Source of the DNA: JACPIL01 sp964362365
Lineage (GTDB): Archaea; Nanobdellota; Nanobdellia; Woesearchaeales; GW2011-AR9
Direction of reading: 5' to 3'
Length of the DNA: 25,830 nt
NCBI GenBank assembly: GCA_964362365.1
Contig: CAYIEF010000013.1
Coordinates: forward strand, 1-25,830
Shown here one piece after another: positions 15,978 to 23,204 of this stretch. How positions within the stretch are numbered: the first letter of the stretch is position 1; the number at the start of each line of letters is the position of its first letter. Under the pieces are notes generated by a model, which saw only the letters and a program-made list of their open reading frames with translations, did no database searches and had not been told where the DNA came from. Position numbers and translations under genes: made by a program.

Positions 15978-15982
15978 TCACC
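15978..15982 (-). promoter_or_regulatory. Shine-Dalgarno of ftsZ
   Basis: GGTGA on the minus strand, five bases before the ATG at 15972. It overlaps the alternative GTG start at 15981 and is the reason for choosing the ATG. Confidence 0.6.
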
Positions 15983-16008
15983 CTTTTCTAAGCTTCAGAG
16001 GGAGGGGA

Positions 16009-16018
16009 ATTTATAAAG
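16009..16018 (-). promoter_or_regulatory. TATA box of ftsZ
   Basis: Minus-strand CTTTATAAAT about 37-46 bases before the ftsZ ATG, allowing a short leader that carries the Shine-Dalgarno sequence. Confidence 0.55.
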
Positions 16019-16035
16019 ATTATTATGATGAAAAC

Positions 16036-16398
16036 CTATATCAGATATCGTTCTACAAAATTAAATCGGCTACCATACTCCCATTCTTTCAGGAAATCGA
16101 GACTTTTTGGGATGATATGGGCAGGGATGTATCGAACCAGAAATTGATCATCATCGATTTTTTCGGTAATCATGGTTTTAATTCCTTCTTTGTCTAGAGC
16201 TTTGGAATAAAATGGCAGACCATAATGAAAAGCTACTTTTGGAGCAATAGTGGAAATAGAATAAACTACGGTTTTTCTTTTTTTAGTTAAGAATTTAGTA
16301 AAGAAACTGGCGAAGTTATTGGTACTGCGACCGATACTGCCTTCTCCGTACTTGTTTTCCCATTTAAAATAAGTAGTCTCCTGAGAAACTTGGTGCAT
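16036..16398 (-). CDS. Unknown 120-aa basic protein
   Basis: Soluble and basic, with no family that I recognise. It has a Ser/Phe-rich first half (GRSTNNFASFFTKFLTKKRK), a central strand TVVYSISTIAPKVAFHYGLP and a second half with IKTMITEKIDDDQFLVRYIP and PKSLDFLKEWEYGSRFNF. No signal peptide or membrane segment is visible. It starts 29 bases after the FKBP gene on the same strand and probably shares its transcript; ftsZ follows with its own promoter. Placement between FKBP and ftsZ gives no firm clue to its job. Confidence 0.75.
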   Translation of the reverse strand: MHQVSQETTYFKWENKYGEGSIGRSTNNFASFFTKFLTKKRKTVVYSISTIAPKVAFHYGLPFYSKALDKEGIKTMITEKIDDDQFLVRYIPAHIIPKSLDFLKEWEYGSRFNFVERYLI

Positions 16399-16427
16399 GA
16401 AATCCCAATATTGTTGTATTTCAATTA

Positions 16428-17102
16428 TTACTTCTTCACTTCTTCTTTCTTGAACAAAATATCCTTCAACCCAGTTAATTGTACCAACTTCTGCGCAAGA
16501 ATCGTGCTAATCTGCGCAGGCAGTTCGCCGGGAATGGTTACCGTCGCAGCATCATCTTTTACTTCGATCTTCATCGCTTCTGCAGGGAGGCGTAAGATAG
16601 CAGAGAGAAAGGCAGTAACTTTTTCTTTCTGATCTGTCACTTTTCGCAACACTTTGTACGAATAGACAACTTCTTTTCCGGCCAGAGGATGATTGAAATT
16701 GACCATCACCCTGCCTCCAGAAACTCGGGTAACTAAACCCATTTCGCCGTCTACATCAACTTGAAGGCCAGGCTGGGGCTGCACATTATGCTGCCTGAAC
16801 ATATTCATAGGGATGATCTTAACCTGCTTGATATCCCGTTTTCCGAAGGCCTTTTCGGGCGGTAAGGTAACAGTATATTCTGTCTCCAGCTCTTTATCCA
16901 CTAATTGCATATCTAGTCCCGGGAGAAGCTGCCGCTCACCGACACATATAACTGCTGGCTTGTATTTATGGTTTGGGTTCTGAGAATGAAGATGATGTTC
17001 TTTGGCTACTTTTTCATTGGTAGTATCAAAGACCGTTCCGTCAGCAAGTTTGCCGGTGTAGTCAATTTCAATAAAATCATGAAGTTGTATTTTTTCGCTC
17101 AT
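16428..17102 (-). CDS. FKBP-type peptidyl-prolyl isomerase, long archaeal (SlyD-like) type
   Basis: 224 aa. It catalyses cis-trans isomerisation of peptidyl-proline bonds and probably acts as a chaperone in the cytoplasm, since there is no signal peptide. The FKBP domain begins with FIEIDYTGKLADGTVFDTT, has the PAVICVGERQLLPGLD active-site strand, and carries an insert-in-flap domain (about 80-140, TVTLPPEKAFGKRD through GLVTRVSGGRVMVNFNHPLAGK), as in SlyD. A further C-terminal domain of about 65 residues (VTAFLSAILRLPAEAM onward) matches the long archaeal FKBP26 layout. The basic EEVKK tail ends the protein. A minus-strand TATA box CTTATAAAC lies 22-30 bases before the ATG, which indicates a leaderless message. 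Confidence 0.93.
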   Translation of the reverse strand: MSEKIQLHDFIEIDYTGKLADGTVFDTTNEKVAKEHHLHSQNPNHKYKPAVICVGERQLLPGLDMQLVDKELETEYTVTLPPEKAFGKRDIKQVKIIPMNMFRQHNVQPQPGLQVDVDGEMGLVTRVSGGRVMVNFNHPLAGKEVVYSYKVLRKVTDQKEKVTAFLSAILRLPAEAMKIEVKDDAATVTIPGELPAQISTILAQKLVQLTGLKDILFKKEEVKK

Positions 17103-17163
17103 GTGGGGCTTATTTTGAGAAGTAGTTTATAAGTTTTGTTGAAGAATTTTTATATTACGGCGC

Positions 17164-17970
17164 TCACAAATCCTTTACGCCAGAGATAACTTCCTTGAAG
17201 AGATTGATAGAAGGAATGGTATTATTTTGAAGTTGGTCAAAGCCCATTCTAGGGTCTTCTTCATCATGGAGTTCGATGGAATGATATACCGCTTTTAATG
17301 ATTCCCTGCCTCTGGTATCGTACGGCAAATAACTTTCAGAGTCGCATCCACTGCGCTCATCATTTATGTTTCGTGAGATAAATAAATCGAGCGTTATTTT
17401 ATCGCCATTCTCTTCAATTTTGTTGTACCATTCACAGATTGCTTCTTTCCCTGGTTCAAATTCATCGGGATTGAATGATTCGTATATGGGCATGCCATTT
17501 TCGGTGTAAAGATACTCCCCCCGTTCCGGATATATTTTTTTGAGGTCCTCTTCCCCCGGAATTAATACTGCGAAGGCGTGATATTGATACTGGTAATTGC
17601 AAAATGCGCCGCCATAATATTTTTTTTCGGCGTGGATTTCCTCGCCTTTAAAATATTCATGGGGGAATGAACTTTCACTATCGTTGGCTAATTTTTCCAG
17701 GTGGAAAAGAACTGCTCCTTGGACTTCAACTTCTGAATTTTGAGGAGTGAACTCAAACCTTAGCCTATCCTCCCAGCTAGTACGGTATTTCATACGATGA
17801 GTAATGGTGAGGCCCCAGGGCAAACGCTTCTCTCCGGCAAATTCTGGATCTGTATACGAGGACGTTTTGAGTTCGAAGCGGCCAGAATATTGCGGGAACC
17901 TCTCACTGCAGCCAAGCAAAGATTCAAGACTTAGAATGCCCGAAATTGCGAGTGAGTGTTTTTTCTTCAT
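17164..17970 (-). CDS. Putative lipoprotein of unknown function
   Basis: 268 aa from the chosen ATG. The N-terminus KKKHSLAISGILSLESLLGC has a basic head, a short hydrophobic core and a lipobox-like LLGC, so the mature protein probably starts at that Cys and is anchored to the outer face of the membrane. The rest is soluble, rich in aromatic and acidic residues, with single Cys in FCNYQYQYHAF, AICEWYN and SGCDSESY. No enzyme motif is recognised. An ATG 18 bases upstream is in frame, but the one at 17970 forms a four-base ATGA overlap with the CMP kinase stop and gives a normal lipoprotein leader, so it is preferred. Confidence 0.78.
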   Translation of the reverse strand: MKKKHSLAISGILSLESLLGCSERFPQYSGRFELKTSSYTDPEFAGEKRLPWGLTITHRMKYRTSWEDRLRFEFTPQNSEVEVQGAVLFHLEKLANDSESSFPHEYFKGEEIHAEKKYYGGAFCNYQYQYHAFAVLIPGEEDLKKIYPERGEYLYTENGMPIYESFNPDEFEPGKEAICEWYNKIEENGDKITLDLFISRNINDERSGCDSESYLPYDTRGRESLKAVYHSIELHDEEDPRMGFDQLQNNTIPSINLFKEVISGVKDL

Positions 17971-18551
17971 TGCTTTTCTTTTTTCCAAGATTCTATAAAT
18001 TTCAGAAGTGTTTCTGCCGCTTTTTCTGCATTTATGTCAGTAGTATCAATAATTAAATCATACTGCGACTCGTTACGATGGTCAATTCCATAATATTTCT
18101 TGTATCGCGCGGCATCTTCCTCCTCCCGCTCATAGATCCGTTTTTTCATGGCTTCGAAAGAAGCTATATTCCCTTCATTCCTTTTTTCCTGGGTCGCTTT
18201 GTTCTGCAAATCTTTCCAGATGCGCTTTGCTCCTTCTTCCGGTTTCACTTTCATAAAAATTTTTATGGATTCGGGAAGAAAATGAAACTGGGTTCTTCCT
18301 TCCACAATAACCATCGCTCCTGTTTTTTCTAATTCCCTTGCCTTGTTAGCTGCCATTTTATCTACATCCACATCAGTGTCAGGATGAGTTGCTGCATACT
18401 GATTTAGTTCCTGGAGAGTCATGCCTTTTCCCCTGGCTAATTCCCGGCGGATTCCGCCGACGTAAATTCGTTCTGCTTTCAATTTTTTGGCCAGCATTTC
18501 TGCCGCAGTGCTTTTGCCGCTGCCGGGGGTTCCAGAAATAGTGATAATCAT
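17967..18551 (-). CDS. cmk: Cytidylate kinase, archaeal type
   Basis: 194 aa. It phosphorylates CMP/dCMP with ATP in pyrimidine nucleotide metabolism. The P-loop GTPGSGKST is at residues 7-15, followed by the archaeal CMP-kinase element YVGGIRRELARGKGMTLQEL, DTDVDVDKMA and the strand AMVIVEGR, then a lid region rich in Arg/Glu (MKKRIYEREEEDAARYKKYYGID) and the C-terminal YDLIIDTT. This is the short archaeal kinase and not the 225-aa bacterial Cmk. A minus-strand TATA-like CTTTATTAAC lies about 24-33 bases before the ATG. The lipoprotein gene overlaps its stop codon by four bases. Confidence 0.94.
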   Translation of the reverse strand: MIITISGTPGSGKSTAAEMLAKKLKAERIYVGGIRRELARGKGMTLQELNQYAATHPDTDVDVDKMAANKARELEKTGAMVIVEGRTQFHFLPESIKIFMKVKPEEGAKRIWKDLQNKATQEKRNEGNIASFEAMKKRIYEREEEDAARYKKYYGIDHRNESQYDLIIDTTDINAEKAAETLLKFIESWKKEKQ

Positions 18552-18624
18552 TATAGAAAAGGAACAATAAGTTGTTAATAAAGACTTCTTTTCTGGAAAA
18601 TCTTCTTTTCTATAAATCGTAAGC

Positions 18625-18632
18625 TTTAAATA
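18625..18632 (+). promoter_or_regulatory. TATA box for coiled-coil protein gene
   Basis: TTTAAATA, 22-29 bases before the ATG at 18654. It favours that ATG over the TTG six bases upstream and implies a leaderless message. Confidence 0.55.
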
Positions 18633-18653
18633 AGTGGTAATTATCCTTTGCTC

Positions 18654-19331
18654 ATGGATAAAAAAGAGGGCGATTTATTTCCTAGTCCCCATCAGCAAGC
18701 AAAGCCTGCTCCAAAGAGGAAAAGTAATCCTACTGCGATTATCATAGCAGTCGTTGCGCTTATAGCACTGGCAATCTTTGTGGTTCGTCCCGCAGTGTTA
18801 GGATACGGCGTCTATCAACAGGCGCAATCGTCCAATCTTAGTGTGCAAGACTATGCTCAAGACATGCAGGAGTTAAGCAGGAATTTAGAAGTGACCAAAG
18901 CAAACCTTTCTTCCTATTCTACTTTTACTGGCGCTTTATTGGCTCAAGTCGAGGAAAAGAACGACGAGCTTACCGAATGCAAGGTGCAATTAGAACGAGT
19001 AAAAATAGATGTTGAGGAAGCGCAAAAACAGGTTGCTGATAAAGATGTTGAGATAGCTAAAGTTAAGAGCGAGTCTCAAGCAAATGTAGATAAACTGGTA
19101 ACAGAAAAAACTGCCGCTTTAGAAGAGGAAAAAACTGCTTGTGCAGAGTCAGCGACAAAGAAAGAAAAAGAAGTCGGTGAAGTTCAGGCTAAGTATGATC
19201 TATTAGTTAAAAATGCGGCTAAAAGCATCTGCTGTAAAGCAAAAGTGGACAATCCGCAGATCAATTTCTATGATGTTGTTGATGGGAAGATAACTTGTTT
19301 GGAGCAGGGAAGCAATCAGTTGAATTGTTAA
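18654..19331 (+). CDS. Membrane-anchored coiled-coil protein
   Basis: 225 aa. A Pro/Lys-rich cytoplasmic head of about 27 residues precedes one transmembrane helix (TAIIIAVVALIALAIFVV, about 27-44). A long charged coiled coil follows (about 65-190), and the C-terminal tail contains ICCKAKVD, ITCLEQ and a final Cys, a set that could form disulfides outside the cell. No catalytic motif is seen. The topology (one helix then a long extracellular coiled coil) suggests a structural or scaffolding surface protein; this is inference. It is divergent from the CMP kinase gene. Confidence 0.8.
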   Translation: MDKKEGDLFPSPHQQAKPAPKRKSNPTAIIIAVVALIALAIFVVRPAVLGYGVYQQAQSSNLSVQDYAQDMQELSRNLEVTKANLSSYSTFTGALLAQVEEKNDELTECKVQLERVKIDVEEAQKQVADKDVEIAKVKSESQANVDKLVTEKTAALEEEKTACAESATKKEKEVGEVQAKYDLLVKNAAKSICCKAKVDNPQINFYDVVDGKITCLEQGSNQLNC

Positions 19332-19382
19332 GGGAATTTTTAGGTATAATTTTTAAAGAATCCTTTATTTTGCATAGGAATC

Positions 19383-20336
19383 ATGCTTGGCAAAACATTA
19401 TATTTTGATTATAGTTACTCAGGGAAAGGTAGACCGTTTCATACTGTTGCTACCGATAGGATGATGATACAGTTTTTGCCACTAGATATTTTATCCTTAA
19501 CGTATTTTCAGCAACCCGAAGGTTTAAACCTTAAAATATTTGACCAACTGATGTATTCTAAAGATTACAAGCTCAAGTATGCTCGAAGAGATTTTAAAGA
19601 TCCTGATGGAAATATGATTTCAAATACAATTGAAGGTTTGCCCCGCGGCACGTTTTTTGATGCTAAAGGAAAAGAATCGAAAGAATTAATGATGAATGCT
19701 GATGAGCAAACCAGAAGAGTATTGCTTGAACAAAGCGAGAGGATATTGGCAGAGATTAAAGAACGTTTTTTAGTGCCTCTGCAAAGAAGGAAAAGCAACG
19801 CAGACGAAGCATATCCCATTGATTTATTAAGATTTTTGGGAAATGATTGCCGAGGCAACAACGCCCTATTTAGTGAAAGATTTATGATCAGAAAGGGCTT
19901 TAACGGTTTTAAGATTTTTTCAGTAGAAGCTGAAACAGAAAAATATAATCTGACTTTTTCATATACTGAAAATTGGAGGGGAAAATCTGGCGATAGTGGA
20001 GAATTGCTAGATTTAGATTTTTTCAAGAATTCTGCTTATGGATTAAGGGTTTCTTTTGATGATAATTTTCAAATACTCCGTATCTCGGATTTTTTCCCTA
20101 ATTACGGGGAATATGTGGCTAATCGAGAAGATAAGAAAGATTCCCCTTTTTACCGGAACGTTGAGCAAATCGTCGAAGAAGCAAGAAGGGAATTAAATCT
20201 TGATGAAAGACTAAAAGACTGCCGTGGACTTACAGATAATGAGTTGAACTGGGCTGAGGAAGTAGTTGCTTACATGGAAGCTTATGAGAAAGCAGTGGAT
20301 AGAAGTGAACCAGGAAAAATTCCTCATAAAAGTTAA
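19383..20336 (+). CDS. Unknown 317-aa soluble protein
   Basis: I do not recognise the family. There is no signal peptide or transmembrane segment. The sequence is mixed alpha/beta and highly charged, with KTLYFDYSYSGKGRPFHTV at the start, a central helix RRVLLEQSERILAEIKERFL, a strand-rich part around YNLTFSYTENW and a C-terminal helical stretch (VEQIVEEARRELNLDERL, then NELNWAEEVVAYMEAYEKAV). A TATA-like TTTTTAAAG lies about 30 bases before the ATG. Its stop is nine bases from the convergent glycosyltransferase gene. No functional guess is justified. Confidence 0.8.
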   Translation: MLGKTLYFDYSYSGKGRPFHTVATDRMMIQFLPLDILSLTYFQQPEGLNLKIFDQLMYSKDYKLKYARRDFKDPDGNMISNTIEGLPRGTFFDAKGKESKELMMNADEQTRRVLLEQSERILAEIKERFLVPLQRRKSNADEAYPIDLLRFLGNDCRGNNALFSERFMIRKGFNGFKIFSVEAETEKYNLTFSYTENWRGKSGDSGELLDLDFFKNSAYGLRVSFDDNFQILRISDFFPNYGEYVANREDKKDSPFYRNVEQIVEEARRELNLDERLKDCRGLTDNELNWAEEVVAYMEAYEKAVDRSEPGKIPHKS

Positions 20337-20345
20337 AACATATAT

Positions 20346-21035
20346 TCATCTTATAACCTCATACTTACTTTCTTTTAATTTCCCTGACCTATCCTGCACC
20401 CATTTCTTCGTCCAGAACCAAGCCACTTTAAACAAGCCCCATTGCTGATAACGGCGCATGGAAGTGGTAACCTTAGTGTTGATGCAGGTGAATTTTCCTT
20501 GCTCTTGTAAGGTAAGAGCTAACTTTCGGTGTTCTCGTACTATAATCTCCGGGTTATAGCCGCCTACGGCATGAAAGTCTTTTTTCCGGCAGATCAACGC
20601 TCCGCTGCAGCCTTGGTATAGATTAAGATAATGATACAGATTTTTGAAATAAACAGCGAGACGATGGGATATTTTTTGTGAATCTGGTTTTGCTAAGGTG
20701 GTTGCTACGGCATATTCTTCCGTAAAATCTTCTTTGATTTTTTCTAAGGCATCTGCTGCTAATTCTGTATCTGCATCAAGGAAGAGCAAGATTTCGCTTT
20801 GGGCATTCAAGGCACCGGCGTTTCGAGCTACAGATACATTAGGCTTGGGCAGAGAAAGGTGGCGGATTTTAGTGTTGGTGTTTTTTTTAGCGACTTCTTC
20901 AGTCTTGTCAGTGCAGCCATTAGTGACCAGAATAACTTCATAATCTTGCAGAGTTTGGCTTTTGATGCTGTCTACTGTTTTTTGCAGGTATTTCTCTTCG
21001 TTGTGCGCGGGTATAATGATGGAGAATGTGGGCAT
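20346..21035 (-). CDS. Family 2 (GT2) glycosyltransferase
   Basis: 229 aa. It transfers a sugar from a nucleotide-sugar donor, probably in glycan or glycolipid synthesis. The GT-A fold is clear: FSIIIPAHNEEKYLQKTVDS at the N-terminus, the strand YEVILVTNGCTDKT, the SVARNAGA element, the metal-binding FLDADTE (Asp87, Asp89), an acceptor-side GGYNPEIIVREHRKLAL with an E-H pair where many GT2 enzymes have E-D, and a basic C-terminal helix (WFWTKKWVQDRSGKLKESK). No membrane helix is present, so it probably acts at the cytoplasmic face. A TATA-like GTTTTAAA on the opposite strand (21057-21064) is about 22-29 bases before the ATG. Confidence 0.92.
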   Translation of the reverse strand: MPTFSIIIPAHNEEKYLQKTVDSIKSQTLQDYEVILVTNGCTDKTEEVAKKNTNTKIRHLSLPKPNVSVARNAGALNAQSEILLFLDADTELAADALEKIKEDFTEEYAVATTLAKPDSQKISHRLAVYFKNLYHYLNLYQGCSGALICRKKDFHAVGGYNPEIIVREHRKLALTLQEQGKFTCINTKVTTSMRRYQQWGLFKVAWFWTKKWVQDRSGKLKESKYEVIR

Positions 21036-21152
21036 AGAAAAGGTTTGAGGAGAAGTGTTTTAAAGGATTGTCATGATGGAAAATATATGATGAAAAAGAA
21101 TAATGAAAAATTAATAACTATTATTTTTTGTTTGGTTTCTGCAAGAAAGATG

Positions 21153-21461
21153 TTATTGATAATATCTGCTCCTTGCCGGAGTAGCCCATTTATGTTTTAC
21201 TTCTTCCACACTTGGATTTTTTCCATATAGTTTTGTGTAGTCATAGATGAGCGACTGCAATTCCCAGTAATGTTTTATAGTGTCAGGATGAACATTGATT
21301 GCTCTTCCTTTGGAGCTTACTAATTGCGCTTCCGTATGATCAAGGTAATGATCGGCAGTGATAAGTAATTCTAGAAGTAGGTATTTCCTTTGTATGGCTG
21401 CGCAATGGCTATCTTCGTTAAAGAAATTAGCGATCTTTTCATCAAATAATTCCTCGTCCAT
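21153..21461 (-). CDS. Unknown 102-aa soluble helical protein
   Basis: Starts MDEELFDEKIANFFNED and continues as a mostly helical protein (KYLLLELLITADHYLDHTEA), then HPDTIKHYWELQSLIYDYTK and a basic end. No family is recognised. A longer frame begins at 21503 inside the glucoamylase-like gene, but the ATG at 21461 lies 14 bases after that gene's stop and gives a clean start. It is co-directional with that gene, so they probably share a transcript. The spacing before the next gene (about 117 bases, with a promoter) ends the unit. Confidence 0.68.
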   Translation of the reverse strand: MDEELFDEKIANFFNEDSHCAAIQRKYLLLELLITADHYLDHTEAQLVSSKGRAINVHPDTIKHYWELQSLIYDYTKLYGKNPSVEEVKHKWATPARSRYYQ

Positions 21462-21475
21462 CTTCTTTCTCTTTT

Positions 21476-22561
21476 TTACAAGGTCAAATAATTTGCCGCC
21501 CAAAGCAGGCCTGAATCACAATAATAAAATGGGGTGCTGAATGGTTTTCCTTTCTGGTCAAACACTTCCAAGAAATTTTTATGCTGCTCGATCAATTGCT
21601 TGTATTTTTCTTTATACTGTTTAGCGCGTTCCTTATCAACTTCTTGTAACAATTTAACATACAATGGGCCCATGTGCATCCAGATGGCATTGCTTTCGTA
21701 ATTGTGTAAAAAAAACTCCTGCCAGATGAAGTTTGCTTCCTTTCTACTGGTGGTGTATTTGAGTGGAAATGGCTCATCTAATCCTGCTTCATGAACCTTT
21801 TTCATGGCCGAATGCAGCATTTCTTTATCAGTGATAATCCCAAGGGCGAAAGGAAAGAGATTAGCGTCTCCGACGACATATTTCTGCTGGCTTAAATCGT
21901 CATAAAAATATTCGCCGCTCCAGAAATGGCGCTTGATCAGTTCTGGATACGAGAATTTTTCAAAAGGATTGTGGAGATGTTCCATGCTCTTGAGGTCTTT
22001 TGCTAAAAGTGCGACCATACAATTGTCATAGCAGGAGCTTTTTCTCACCGCAAAGTCTTTGATGGAAGAGAATTGAGTATCCGGCTTTACGAGACCGGTG
22101 TGCTGGTTGATAACTTTGTTGTAGAATTTTTGGATCTCTTTGTTGAGAAAATCTTTGAAGGAGTAGTAAGGAAACTTTGATATTTTGATGCTGTGGATCA
22201 GCCAGGGCAACGAATCAACGGCATAGTTTGGGAAATCAAAGGGTGTTCCTCCTGGAGTAATGGTGGTAGTGACCTTTTTGTCCTGTTTGAAATGATTAAG
22301 AGCATAGCGCAAGGTGTGATGAACTTGATCTTTGTGTTGCAGTTCAAGTAAGGATTTAGTACACCAGCCTAAGTCTCTAGTCCAGAATTGGGAGAAATTG
22401 CAGGTTGAGGTCTGTAAGTATCGGCCGTTCCAGCAATCGTGGACAATCTGCTCGCAGATCTCTTCCGCATCGCCGTGATATTTTTTAGGTAAAATACGGC
22501 TTTTCCAGCTGGTCAGGAAGATTCTTGGCCCTTCGGTGAAGTAATGCAAGATAGGAGGCAT
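21476..22561 (-). CDS. Glucoamylase/glycogen-debranching-like (alpha/alpha)6-barrel protein
   Basis: 361 aa. The repeated helical hairpins and the element NFSQFWTRDLGWCTKSLLEL (about 55-74), followed by TTITPGGTPFDFPNYAVDSLPW and near the end FWSGEYFYDD, GDANLFPFALGI and CDSGLLWAANYL, match the (alpha/alpha)6-barrel catalytic domains of amylo-1,6-glucosidase and related GH63/GH15-like enzymes. The W-T-R-D stretch and the acidic residues of DSLPW are probable parts of the sugar site. The protein lacks the N-terminal domain of full debranching enzymes and a signal peptide, so it should be cytoplasmic. Substrate is not clear. A TATA-like TTTTTAAAC is placed about 21-29 bases before the ATG. Confidence 0.75.
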   Translation of the reverse strand: MPPILHYFTEGPRIFLTSWKSRILPKKYHGDAEEICEQIVHDCWNGRYLQTSTCNFSQFWTRDLGWCTKSLLELQHKDQVHHTLRYALNHFKQDKKVTTTITPGGTPFDFPNYAVDSLPWLIHSIKISKFPYYSFKDFLNKEIQKFYNKVINQHTGLVKPDTQFSSIKDFAVRKSSCYDNCMVALLAKDLKSMEHLHNPFEKFSYPELIKRHFWSGEYFYDDLSQQKYVVGDANLFPFALGIITDKEMLHSAMKKVHEAGLDEPFPLKYTTSRKEANFIWQEFFLHNYESNAIWMHMGPLYVKLLQEVDKERAKQYKEKYKQLIEQHKNFLEVFDQKGKPFSTPFYYCDSGLLWAANYLTL

Positions 22562-22623
22562 ATTCTATTGATAGAAGGAGAGTTTAAAAATATTATTGGG
22601 GAGAAGTGGTGATTCTCTATGGC

Positions 22624-22899
22624 TTATTGTGATTCATTTTCTACTTCAGAGAGCGCAGCTTCAAGGTCATCTAAAGACTTCGGTAGTTCTTCGAGAGCAG
22701 TCATCAAATCATAGAACACTTTATCGGCTTTAATAGAATCCATTTTTCTTGCACCTTCTACAGCAGCTTGATAGGCAACATTATCTAAAGGTAAGTCCTC
22801 TAACAATTTAACTAATTTCTCTTGCGGTGATAAATCAGCGTGATTTTGTCCAATATATTTTAGGGATAATTCCTCTAACTCTGATTTGTTATAAGTCAT
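22624..22899 (-). CDS. Small acidic protein of unknown function
   Basis: 91 aa from the ATG at 22899, beginning MTYNKSELEELSLKYIGQNH. Mostly helical and acidic, ending in DDLEAALSEVENESQ. No family is recognised. The frame stays open for another 53 codons upstream, but that part runs into the second intron and 3' end of the tRNA-Arg gene and is not coding. A TATA-like TTTTTAAAG lies about 22-30 bases before the chosen ATG, between it and the tRNA, which supports this start and a leaderless transcript. Confidence 0.72.
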   Translation of the reverse strand: MTYNKSELEELSLKYIGQNHADLSPQEKLVKLLEDLPLDNVAYQAAVEGARKMDSIKADKVFYDLMTALEELPKSLDDLEAALSEVENESQ

Positions 22900-22940
22900 T
22901 TTAATTATCCCGATATATCTCTTTAAAAATATTTCTATGG

Positions 22941-22945
22941 AAAAA
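22941..22945 (-). terminator. U-tract terminator after tRNA-Arg
   Basis: Minus-strand TTTTT begins two bases after the discriminator G. Archaeal RNA polymerase stops at such U-tracts, so this is a plausible end of the tRNA transcript. CCA is not encoded. Confidence 0.5.
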
Positions 22946-22960
22946 GCGGACCCGGTGAGA

Positions 22961-23047
22961 CTTTCATTCCCGTACACTATAAAGCGTATGTCGTGGGGTT
23001 TCGAAGAAATCCCCACTTGAGTACGTTCGCCTAGTGTAGCAGGCAGA
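22961..23047 (-). other. tRNA-Arg intron 2, T-loop position 59/60
   Basis: 87 nt. The exon loop bases TTCA can pair with TGAA near the intron's 3' end, giving the four central base pairs of a bulge-helix-bulge; the flanking three-base bulges AA|T and AG|T would be cut after the second base. The inner helix is offset (CCTG/CGGG), so the motif is relaxed. The intron body folds strongly: TACACTA/TAGTGTA (7 bp) encloses GTGGGG/CCCCAC (6 bp). The shared bases TCT at both borders leave the exact cut ambiguous by up to three positions, but the mature tRNA is the same. Confidence 0.85.
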
Positions 23048-23069
23048 TTTGAACTCACAACCTACAGCT

Positions 23070-23131
23070 TGCTCATCTTCAGTTAACTCTCTTCATCCCA
23101 GTAGGGATTACTCAGGAGCTCATCATAAGAT
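23070..23131 (-). other. tRNA-Arg intron 1, anticodon-loop position 37/38
   Basis: 62 nt. Bulge-helix-bulge elements are visible: outer helix ACAGC/GCTGT, central pairs CTC/GAG (the fourth is a mismatch), bulges TA|A and CA|A with cuts after the second base, and an inner helix TCTT/AAGA. An internal hairpin ATCCC-TACT-GGGAT lies in the middle. This is the standard archaeal intron site, cut by the splicing endonuclease. Confidence 0.9.
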
Positions 23132-23196
23132 TAGGAGGCTGTCGCCCTATCCAGGTTAGGCTACGGGTCCTTAAGTTGAGAAAAGAAAAGGCTGTT

Positions 23197-23204
23197 TTTT
23201 AAAT
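23197..23204 (-). promoter_or_regulatory. TATA box for tRNA-Arg
   Basis: Minus-strand TTTAAAAA (purine-rich AGAAGA just upstream could be a BRE), 27-34 bases before the first tRNA base. It overlaps the last codon and stop of the methyltransferase gene, so the tRNA has its own promoter inside that gene's end. Confidence 0.55.

Larger units (their letters stand above)
22947..23170 (-). tRNA. tRNA-Arg (anticodon CCU) interrupted by two introns
   Basis: Removing two introns restores a perfect 75-nt tRNA. In order on the minus strand: acceptor GGACCCG, TA, D-stem GCCT, loop AACCTGGATA, GGGC, G, anticodon stem ACAGC, loop CTCCTAA, GCTGT, variable AGGTT, T-stem GTGAG, loop TTCAAAT, CTCAC, acceptor CGGGTCC and discriminator G. 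All five stems pair, with one G-U in the D-stem. The anticodon CCU reads AGG (Arg). The first intron (62 nt) is at the usual 37/38 site; the second (87 nt) is in the T loop, best placed at 59/60. The CCA end must be added by the CCA enzyme. A TATA-like TTTAAAAA starts 34 bases upstream. Two introns, one of them non-canonical, may hide this gene from ordinary tRNA searches. Confidence 0.95.

Noticed and set aside
22900..23058. N-terminal extension of the 91-aa protein to 144 aa
   Set aside because: The extension runs through the tRNA-Arg 3' exon and second intron; the TATA box and ATG at 22899 fit better.
22947..23170. Split or circularly permuted tRNA
   Set aside because: All exons are in normal order on one strand, and two intron removals give a standard tRNA, so no permutation is needed.
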